Positions 55,689 through 64,000 of a stretch of 64,000 bases of DNA are shown piece after piece (position 1 is the stretch's first letter; each line of letters starts with the position of its first letter). Origin of the DNA: Pegoplata infirma (taxonomy: Eukaryota > Arthropoda > Insecta > Diptera > Anthomyiidae). The position numbers and the translations under genes were made by a program. The notes below the pieces were generated by a model. The model saw nothing but the letters and a program-made list of their open reading frames with translations, was not told the DNA's origin and ran no database searches. The stretch covers positions 89,881,007 through 89,945,006 of the forward strand of contig OY992536.1 in NCBI GenBank assembly GCA_963921195.1. The letters are read 5' to 3'.

Positions 55689-56636
55689 CACTTAAAATAT
55701 TTTGTAAGTAAATTCAACTGAAAAAACATTTAAAACAATCGTTTTTCCTTTAAAAAAACGGACTACTTATATTTCACTTGAAACAACATACTTTTTCAGT
55801 TATTTTTAAACTAATAAATGACTAGACATTCCATAATATTAAATGATATTTCAGTTATTTTAACTGTTTACAATTTTTTATTTTGTTGAGTAAAAATATT
55901 TTTTTTTTGAATAACAAACTACAAAAACCGTACTTCTGTAAAATTATACGGAATAATCAGTCAAAAATAATTTAACTGATAAAAACATTTTTCCGTAAAT
56001 TTTTGTAGTTTATTGTTTTAACAACTGTATAAATCTTTCAATAATTTAGTTTTTTTGAAAAATAAACGATAAAACACTCAGAGAATTATGTAAGTTACTA
56101 CATGTTAGTTGTTTGCATATTTTACAGAAGTTAGTTGTTTTCAACGACAAAGTCAGTTGTTTTTGTATGAAAAATATCAAACAACTATTTCTGTTAGTTA
56201 TTTTAAGTCTTTTTTTTGAAAAACTAACAAAAAAGTACTGTAATGTAGTAATAGTTATTTAAAGTAGTTAATTTAATTTTTTTTAATCTCTGAAAAATTT
56301 ACAAAGTTTTTTTCCAAAAAATAAAAATAAATTTAAATTTTTTTTATTTTTCACTGCTTTAAAAAAAAACTTGGAAATAATTTGATCTTCATTTTTTTTC
56401 TGAAAAATTTAAAAAAAAAAAAAAATTATTGAATATTTTATTTTTACTACATGTTTGTTGTTTTGACTACAAATGTAAGTAGTTTTTACTATATAAGTCA
56501 GTTGTTTTTTGTCAGTTAAAATAACTAACATTCTTAGTTGATTTAACTGAAAAAGTAGTTGACCCCAAAACAACTTACAAAGTAGTTATTTTAACTGACA
56601 TTTTCAGTTGATTTTACTAACATAATTTTTTGAGTG
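55689..56636. mobile_element. 948-bp CACT-ended TIR element
   Basis: The left end CACTTAAAATATTTTGTAAG continues to TCAACTGAAAA; the right end on the complement reads CACTCAAAAAATTATGTTAG and also reaches TCAACTGAAAA. TA is outside the left end and AA outside the right. The interior is dominated by AGTTGTTTT and CAGTTAAAATAACT motifs. Related to the elements at 1349-1743 and 3795-5362. Confidence 0.65.
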
Positions 56637-56739
56637 AACGTTTAAAACAACTTTACCGAATAACTTTTTGAACAACCGTAAATAGTAACTGTACAACTTT
56701 TCTAGGTGTAAGGTCGCGTCCTATTCGCATCAAGTTTTT

Positions 56740-57305
56740 TATACCCTCCAACCACAGTATGGGGGTATACTCACTTTGTCATTCCGTTTGTAACGCATCG
56801 AAATATCGGTCGGGGACCTCATAAAGTAAATATATTACTGATCCATGATCGATTCTAAGACATTCTGTGAATGTCCGTCCGTCCGTCCGCCCGTCCGTCC
56901 GTCCGCCCGTCCGTCTGTCCGTCTGTCCGTCTGTCTGTAGATGGCACGATACAGTCCAAAATAAAAGAGCTAGCCTCCTGCAATTTGGCATGAATATGTC
57001 TTATGGTCCTAGGCAGGTTAAGTTCGTAAATGGGCAAAATCGGCTCAGGGGGAAAAAGTTTCCCCTTGAAGAACTGAACCAACCTCTGAAAAAATTCACT
57101 TTTTTAACATGTTTTTTTGTATTTTTGTTAAATAAATGAAACACTTGTTATATTTATCGGGATGGGAAGGTGCTCTCAACGTCCCCCCACTGACCCCCAT
57201 CACCCCCCCCCTCCCCCCAAAAAAACAAACGCCCCTGACAATTTTTTTTACATTTTGGAGGGTATAAAAGATTCGGCACAGCCGAATTTAACACTCTCAC
57301 TTGTT
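56740..57305 (-). mobile_element. mini-me-like repeat, subtype B, short complete copy
   Basis: On the complement: AACAAGTGAGAGTGTTAAAT, hairpin TTCGGC/GCCGAA, TTTTATACCCTCCAAAATGT, GC-rich middle with C/G runs, a long GTCY tract (56871-56939) and the TATACCC hairpin end. At 566 bp it is the uninterrupted counterpart of 16283-17770. The frames at 56779-57350 are translations of it. Confidence 0.78.
56871..56939. repeat. (GTCC/GTCT/GCCC)n microsatellite
   Basis: About 17 tetranucleotide units, expanded relative to the 10.7-kb and 16.7-kb copies, which have about seven and four. It sits at the same internal position in each element. Confidence 0.9.
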
Positions 57306-57439
57306 TTTTTTTTTTTTTCAAAAATGTTCAGTAGTGCTATTAATAACTGAAGTTTTTATTTATTTCGGTTTGAGTCTATATTAATTATTTCTAAGAAATA
57401 ATTATTTTTGTTGTACTAAAATATAAAAAACTTCAGTTA
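57306..57439. other. Short spacer with AACTGAAG inverted repeat
   Basis: AATAACTGAAGTTTTT near 57345 is mirrored by AAAAACTTCAGTTA at 57426-57439; the Helitron abuts the second arm. Confidence 0.5.
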
Positions 57440-59818
57440 TCTATATATATAAAGTAGTTATGTGACTGACTGATGACTGTCTGACATACTAATCACGCAT
57501 CATCCCACAGCCCAAACCACTGAAGCTAGAGTCTTGAAATTTGGATTGTAGTTTCACTTCCCGGAATTCATATCCGTTAAGGGTGAGTTTTTGGAAAGAG
57601 GGGAAAAAGCGAGTACTTTGGTACTTTTTTTCTGAAAAAAAAAATCCAATTAATTTGAAATGTACGATCCTCTTGCGGAAAAACATTCCCAAAAAAATGA
57701 CTTTCAGGAAATTCGGATTCCTAAGGGTAAAAAGGGGTAAAAAATTGCACTTTGGTACTTTTTATATTTTTTGAAATTAAGGTCATACAAAAATATTAAA
57801 ATTTGCAATGGTGGTTCCAACAACGGAAAAAATTCTGAAAACGTACTTTTTCGAAATTCTGATTCTAAGGGGGGTAAAAAAGCGAGTACTTTGGTACTTT
57901 TTATTTTTTCTGAAAAAAAAAAAATCCTATTAATTCGAAAATTAGAATGTAGGATCCTTTAACGGAAAAACATTCCCAAAATAAGAACTTTCTAGAAATT
58001 CGGAATCCTAGGATAAAAAGGGGTAAAAAATTGTACTTTGAAACTTTTATGTTTTTTGAAATTAAAGTCCTACAAAAAAATTAAAATTTGCAATGTTGTT
58101 TCCAACAACGAAAAAAATTCTGAAAAAGTACTTTTTCGAAATACCGATTCTTAGGGGATAAAAAGCGAGCACTTTGGTACTTTTTATTTTTTTCTAAAAA
58201 AAAAAATGCTATTAATTTGAAAATTGGAATGTAGGATCCTCTAACGGAAAAACATTCCCAAAAAAAGTACTTTCTGGAAATTCGGACTCCTAAGGGTACA
58301 AAGTGGTAAAAAATGTACTTTGGTAGTTTCTAAATTTTTTGAAATTAAGGTCCTACAAAAAAATATTACAATGTTGGTTCCAACAACGGGAAAAATTCTG
58401 AAAAAGTACTTTTTCGAAATTCCGATTCTAAGGGGGGTAAACAAATGTATTTTGGTACTTATTATAATTCCTGAAATAATGGTCCTGGAAGCTTTAAATT
58501 TGGAATGCAGGGTCATTTAGCGAAAAAAGATTTCTAAAGAAGGCAAAGAATTTTTTGTTTTTAGCGCATGTAAGCGCATATTCGGAACGGAATGACGGCC
58601 ACATAGGACTAATCGGAATGGAACAGGAAATCAAATGGAATAAAACAGGGAATGAAATGGGGACTTGAAATTTGGAATGTAGATTTGCCTTCCGAAATAT
58701 AGATTCGTTTGAGGCTGAGTTTTTGATTCTAGGGAATAGGGGTAAAAAAGGTATTTTGGTACTTTTTACATTTCCACAAACCACTGAAGCTAGAAACTTG
58801 AAATTTGGAATATATATATCTATGGGGATAAAACGGGTAAAAAGGTATTTTGGTACTTTTTATATATACTTAAATAATGGTTTTAATACAGTGGTCGGCA
58901 GAAAGAGAGAATATGAATGCATTGGTTTATGAAAATAAAACATTCATGTGTTGGTGTATTTCTCAAACAAAGCGACATCAACCTGCTTGTTGTTGTATTT
59001 TTATAATCTTATTGTTAGTTGTGAATTTTGTTGACATTCGTGCTGAATACATGTAAATTGCCGAATGTTTTTGGGATCCATGTGCAATTGATGCTGACCA
59101 CTGTTTTAATAGCTTGAAATTTGGAATGTAGCTCCTATGCTTAAATAAAGGCCATAAAAACTTAAAATTAGGAATGTAGGATCCAATAACAGAAAAAAAC
59201 TATGAAAAATTTACTTTTTGGAAATTCCGATTCCGATCTAAGGGGATAAAAACGAGTACTATGGTACCTTTTATATTTTCTGAAATAATTATGATGGAAA
59301 TTTGGAATGTAACATTGTCTAGCGAAATAAAATATTCCCAAAAGAACAACTTTTTGCAAATTCTGATTCTTAAGGAAACTAATTAAAAACGGGAATTATA
59401 TATTCTTAAATAATGAGCCTATTAACTTAAAATTTGGAATGTAGCATCCTCTAACGGGAAAAGATCCCCCTAAAAATTACTTTTTGGTACTGTTTATGTT
59501 TTCTTAAATAGAGGTCATAAAAACTTAAAATTAGGAATGTAGGATCCAACAACAGAAAAAAATCTGTAAAAAGTACTTTTTCGAAATTTCGATTCTAAGG
59601 GAGTAAAAACGAGCACTTTGTTACTTTTCATATTATCTGAAATAATGGTACTGGAAACTTGAAATTTGGAATGTAGGATCGTCTAGCAAAGTTTTTGTAA
59701 AGGATTAAGACATATATAGATAAAGATTCCATAGCGGAAAGTTCCAAAAATGGGTCATTTATTATCATTATGAAATTTTTCTGTATTTAACAACAACAAA
59801 ATACCCTGCACACGCTAG
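57440..59818 (+). mobile_element. Non-autonomous Helitron 2 (A|TC ... CTAG|T)
   Basis: Starts TCTATATATATAAAGTAGTT after an A, has GACTGACTGATGACTGTCTG next, and ends CACGCTAG before a T at 59819. The interior is a 133-147-bp tandem repeat with landmarks GAAATTTGGAATGTAG, CTAAGGG, GGTAAAAA and TTTGGTACTTTTT, homologous to the unit in Helitron 1. A 215-bp hAT is nested at 58889-59103. No clear 3' hairpin is visible, which lowers confidence in the exact 3' end. No Rep/helicase. Confidence 0.7.
58889..59103. mobile_element. 215-bp hAT MITE, CAGTGGTCGGCA ends, 8-bp TSD TTTTAATA
   Basis: The TIRs are CAGTGGTCGGCA and, on the complement, CAGTGGTCAGCA. Exact duplications TTTTAATA are at 58881-58888 and 59104-59111. 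CAGTGGTCGGC is a typical hAT terminus. Non-coding. Confidence 0.87.
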
Positions 59819-60277
59819 TAAAATATAAAGTCCAACAATATATAGAATATAATTAAAATAATTATTAATTTAAATATCTCGTCCGACAAATTGGATCCGC
59901 CATTTTGAATTTCGAATATTTGATTCTAAGATCAGATTTGGCATTCGAAAAACAATCAAAATTAGAGGTTTTCGTCCAAAACAGACAACATAGAAAAAAC
60001 TTAATATTATAATCCCAGCAAAAAATTTTCTGTTCCAGAACGCATCATATTACCCTGCAATCGGTTCTACTTAACATTCAAGAATCAATGATTTTTGTTT
60101 GAAATTTCCCCGAAAGCAATCGTTTTTTAGAGCAAGTAGTTTGTTTGAAAAATAATTTTACATAGAAAATTTTGTTGTGATTACCGTAGAAAATATTCAA
60201 GACTCTATTGTAATAGGAATCTGTTCCAAAAAATTTTCCTGTTTGTTTTTCATATTGGATTCGCCATTTTGAATTTA
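59819..60277. repeat. TTGGATCCGCCATTTTGAATT repeat region, left
   Basis: GGATCCGCCATTTTGAATTT at about 59894 recurs near 60257 and 61389. AAAACAGACAACATAGAAAA recurs at 59977 and 61337. The subtype C mini-me-like element inserted within this repeat. Unclassified. Confidence 0.55.
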
Positions 60278-61118
60278 AACAAGTAAGAAAGTTATAGTCG
60301 GTCAAGACCGACCATATGATACCCTACACCAGTCCTTTCCGATAAATGGGTCCCAGTTCCAAACATGGACCGATTGGATCTGTCTTTTGTTAGATCTTTA
60401 TTTAGTGTAGAAAACACACTCAGATCAAATTTTAGTGGAATTAGTTTATTTTTTGTCAATAGACCGATTTAACTGAACGTAGGTCGAAATTTTTATATGG
60501 GGGACTAGTCCAAAAATGGTCCAATTATATTCCGATTTTATTAGGTTACTAAAGTACACGTTTAACACCTAAAAATACAATTTTTATCAAATATTTCCAT
60601 TTTTATGAATTTTGAGGGAATTATGTGAATATCGAAAGGGCGGTTTGTATGGGGACTACCAGAAGGACTGACCCGATTCCTTTGAAATTTGGAATGGTGG
60701 TTTGTGCACACAAAATTTTATTACCTGCTAAATTTCGAAGCGATATCTACTATAACACGGATATAAGAGTCATTTAAGCCGAATCCAAAGGGTGCGTTTG
60801 TATGGGGGCTAGGTCTAAACATGGACCGATTTTCTCCAATTTCAATAGGCTTCGTCCTTGGCCCAAAAGATGCTTAAGTTTCAAATTTCAGGTCAATTGA
60901 TTGAAAATTGCGACCTGTATCGTGCTTAAACCGATAGATGGACAGACGGACGGACGGACGGACAGACGGACGGACGGACATCGCTAAATCGACTCAAAAA
61001 TAAATTCTGAGTCGATCGGTATACTTGAAGGTAGGTCTAGTACCAATATTTCGGGTAGTTACAAACATCAGCACAAACTCATTATACCCTGTACCACAGA
61101 GTGGTGTAGGGTATAAAA
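60278..61118 (+). mobile_element. mini-me-like repeat, subtype C
   Basis: AACAAGTAAGAAAGTTATAG, a perfect hairpin TCGGTC-AA-GACCGA (60298-60311), GATACCCTACACCAG, an 841-bp body, a GGAC/AGAC tract at 60940-60980 followed by CATCGCTAAATCGACTC, and an end hairpin in which TATACCCT, TACCAC and their complements pair (61083-61115). Same order of parts as subtypes A and B, with different sequence. Non-coding. Confidence 0.78.
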
Positions 61119-61603
61119 ATCTAAGCTCATGTTCGTAATTACCGACCCTAAATACATCGACATTGTCAACCATAAATCTGCGAGCCGCCGCCGCCGATTA
61201 TTTTGGGTCGGTTTGGACCTCTCATCGACAATGATTAATTTAAGTACAATTAGCTAAGAATTAAAAAAGCATATCCGCCATTAATTCCAAAATCAGATTT
61301 AAATACTGAAAAACTATCAAATCCAAGTTTTTGGCCAAAACAGACAACATAGAAAAAAACTTAAATTTAAATTTGTCGCCATATTGGGTCCGCCATTTTT
61401 AATTTGAAAAGTCTGAGGCAACGACAAAGATATATGCCAAGCTTCAACAGTCTCAGGAGTATCTTTCAAAAGTTGAAAACCTTAAATTCGTAAAAAAAAA
61501 TATTCGTGAAATAAACGAATCTTTCGTGTATTCTACGAAATAAAATGTTACGAAAGATTTTTTTAATTTCGTAAATTTTCAAAAATGTTTTCTAAACTTA
61601 TTC
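61119..61603. repeat. CCGCCATTTT repeat region, right, with GC-rich fragment
   Basis: 61185-61215 carries GCCGCCGCCGCCGAT, a piece of the island at 4441-4658. 61270-61410 repeats the 59.9-60.0 kb sequence in the same orientation. Confidence 0.5.
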
Positions 61604-62104
61604 TACACCATTTCCTATTGTATTTCAGAAATTATCAATTGTATTTCAGAAATTATCAATTAAATTTCATAATTTATCAATTTTATTTCAGAAACTATCA
61701 ATTATATTTCAGAATTTATCAATTGTATTTCAGAAATTATCAATTATATTTCAGAATTTATTAATTGTATTTCAGCAACTATCAATTGTATTTCAGAATT
61801 TACCAATTGTATTTCAGAAATTATCAATTTTATTACAGAAATTTTCAATTGTTTTAGGAAGGTTTTTTTCTGAAATACAATTGATAATTTCTGAAATACA
61901 ATTGATTATTTCTGAAATACAATTGATAAATTCTGAAATACAATTGATAATTTCTGAAATACAATTGATAAATTCTGAAATACAATTGATAATTTCTGAA
62001 ATACAATTGATAAATTCTGAAATACAATTGATTATTTCTGAAATACAATTGATAAATTCTGAAATACAATTGATAATTTCTGAAATACAATTGGAAAAGG
62101 TGTA
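61604..62104. mobile_element. Foldback element of 21-bp repeats, compact copy
   Basis: TACACCATTTCCTATTGTAT at the left and its near-complement ending GGAAAAGGTGTA at the right. Units TTATCAATTGTATTTCAGAA run to about 61850, a short loop follows, then the inverse TTCTGAAATACAATTGATAA units run from 61869 to 62092, about eleven almost identical copies. Because the period is 21 bp, long frames exist on both strands (61854-62177 minus, 61881-62105 plus) with a 7-residue period; they are not genes. Confidence 0.8.
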
Positions 62105-64000
62105 GTAAAATAAACGAAACTTTTGTATATTTTACGAATGTGTGTTTTTGATTTAATAATAGATTCGGCAAAGTCAAATTTAATTTTATTTTAACTGTTT
62201 ATTTAAAAAATGTTTCTTTAATTTTTTTTAGAAACAAAACAGTCCTTCATTGAAACATGTTTTATCTTGTCAAATTATTATATTGTATTCATTTCTTTAT
62301 TAATTTTGTTATTTTTTTCGGAGTTATAATGCAATTAAAAATGAATTTATGTTTATAATCTCACGTTTTATACAAATGAGAAACGAAAAAAAACAGCAAT
62401 TTGAATAAATTTAATAACTTTACTAAAAAAAGTGTTCAACGGTTGTTTTTTTTTATAATTTTTGTAGAAACCCCCAAATTATAAACATAAGCAAATAATC
62501 AAAATATCGGCAATAACATTTTGTCGGAATAAAACCTTTATAAAAAAATATGCGTTTCGATTTAGTCATAAACCTGATAAAGTAATTAATTAAAATGCCG
62601 AAGAATAAGGCAAAGAAGCTGAAGAAAAAATGATGCGCTGAGAGTCTCAACTTTAGACCGTAACTAATTTACTTGATTAAAAATTTAAATTTTTAAAAAA
62701 TACTACTGTTTTTGAATTAATTAATATTAAATACATTTTTATAGTTTTTTTTTTTTTAATAGTTGTTTTATCTTTTTTTTTAAATGATGATTAAGCTTTT
62801 AAAATATGTCAATAAAAGTATTTTTAATTTATGTTAATTTTTTGTAAAAATTATGGAATCACCAAAAATAGGCTAGTTAAATGTTTATGTTGTTCAGCCT
62901 ATAAATATGCAACATTTTTTTATAGAAAATTAAAATGAATTCAAAATAAATAAACTAACTATGGGCCAGTATACACAATTTTGTATTTCTTACCTGTTTC
63001 TAGTGTTTATCATATTTATGACCTACTTTTCAAAAAAAAAAACTTTGTATTTTAAAAATAGTTTAGCACATGTAAATCTCATTTTTTTTTTTCTAAATAC
63101 AATGATTTCCTCAAGTGTCCTTTGGATTAAAATAAACAAAGAATATGTGTGTGTATAATTTCAAGACAAATACACTCCTTTTCTAAAGGCAGTTTTGTAA
63201 CCCTGGCAAGTTTATTTTTAACAACAACTTAATAAAAAAACAAATCTATTTTTAGACACTCGTGTAAAATACTTTCAATAGTTTTAGACTTCAACTTTTC
63301 TTTTATTTTTTTTTATTGTTGTTTATAATTCAAATGTGGTACATTCATACTTTAATTCAAACAACAAACTTTATTACTAACAAACAAAAAACTAGGTTAT
63401 AAACTTTATACAATGACATGCCAAATGCATGCATAAACATGCATTGCATACGAAATAAAAAATACGGTTACAGAGATTTAAAGGAATTTATTTGTATACG
63501 AATTAACCCTAGGATAGGTGACTTATACCCTGTTCTCACGAACAGCTAAAAACTGTTTTTTTGCGACATTTGTTCTAATTTGAAAAGAAGTGTTCATACG
63601 TAATTTGACTCATTTTATTTTGGTTTTTATGTTTTTATTTTGAGATTTGCATTATCAGCAGATAAACATGCATACTACACTGATAGAAATTTGTACATGA
63701 CAATAATGAAAATCTACATTAATGTTATGAAAAATGGCGTTAAAAAGGAACCTATGTAGGGCTTCATTGAATTAATGAAATAGGTATCATAAAATGTAAT
63801 TGCAAGAACAAGTTTCATTAAATTAATGAAAATTGTTCATACAAAATATAAATTGTATTTATGAAAATTTTTTATTTCTTTAATGAAAAAAGTAGTTAAT
63901 TCTTATGAAATACTTTCATTGAATAAATCCTACTTTTTATTTTTGAAATGAAATACTTTCATTCAATAAATGCTACTTTTATTTTTAAAATGAAATATAT
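62105..64000. other. AT-rich spacer with small tandem repeat near the right edge
   Basis: A fragment AGATTCGGCAAAGTCAAATT at 62161 matches the head of mini-me-like subtype A. TGAAATACTTTCATTGAATA occurs about 63906 and again, slightly changed, near 63950. No gene; the frames at 62453-62650 and 62961-63158 lack any supporting feature. Confidence 0.45.

Noticed and set aside
61854..62177. Periodic open frames on both strands (7-residue repeat)
   Set aside because: A 21-bp satellite keeps every frame open or closed together; the frames exist on both strands and reflect the repeat only.

Overview
The window looks like intergenic, intronic or heterochromatic DNA of an insect, most likely a higher (calyptrate-type) fly. 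This is inferred from very high A+T content, from dispersed repeats carrying (GTCC/GTCT)n tracts and TATACCCT hairpins of the kind known in dipterans, and from retrotransposons of the insect RNase H-bearing LINE type. I found no host protein-coding gene, rRNA or credible functional tRNA. The only long reading frames with recognisable domains are two 5'-truncated LINE ORFs, both on the minus strand.

Layout. 1-8.8 kb: degraded 35-bp satellite; a TATCG-ended TA-inserting element with two younger elements nested in it; a hAT-like element containing another element, which itself holds a GC-rich hairpin; and a 2-kb foldback in a field of TGTAAATTTACA motifs. 8.8-10.5 kb: AT-rich DNA with one plausible core promoter. 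10.5-19.2 kb: a 35-bp satellite interrupted by two mini-me-like elements, LINE-1 (13.4-16.2 kb) and a 1.1-kb foldback. 19.3-25.5 kb: a second TATCG element with a different internal motif, a small TIR element, and a TIR element carrying a tRNA-derived SINE that LINE-2 has invaded. 25.5-34.3 kb: AT-rich DNA, a 21-bp-repeat foldback with insertions, and smaller inverted repeats. 34.3-38.8 kb: a second SINE-carrying TIR element, invaded by a Helitron, whose 5' end was later split by a 1.2-kb foldback. 40.3-46.8 kb: one 6.5-kb hAT-like palindrome with an exact 8-bp target duplication. 47-57 kb: a TTAA-inserting MITE, three more hAT-like elements, tRNA-like relics and mini-me copies. 57.4-59.8 kb: a second Helitron with a small hAT inside. 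60.3-62.1 kb: a third mini-me subtype and a second 21-bp-repeat foldback. The rest is AT-rich sequence without recognisable features.

The elements do not form a pathway. They form a layered insertion record in which many junctions can be reconstructed, because an uninterrupted relative of the host element lies elsewhere in the window. The strongest observations are: (1) five dispersed motifs in the TATCG family that keep their spacing but differ in sequence, in concert, between two subfamilies; (2) the 6.5-kb hAT-like hairpin; (3) hairpins in the mini-me-like elements whose sequence changes while pairing is kept; (4) a SINE that travels inside a TIR element; and (5) a LINE reading frame whose first ~60 codons come from that SINE and the target duplication. 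Family names beyond what ends and target duplications show are inference, since no database search was possible.
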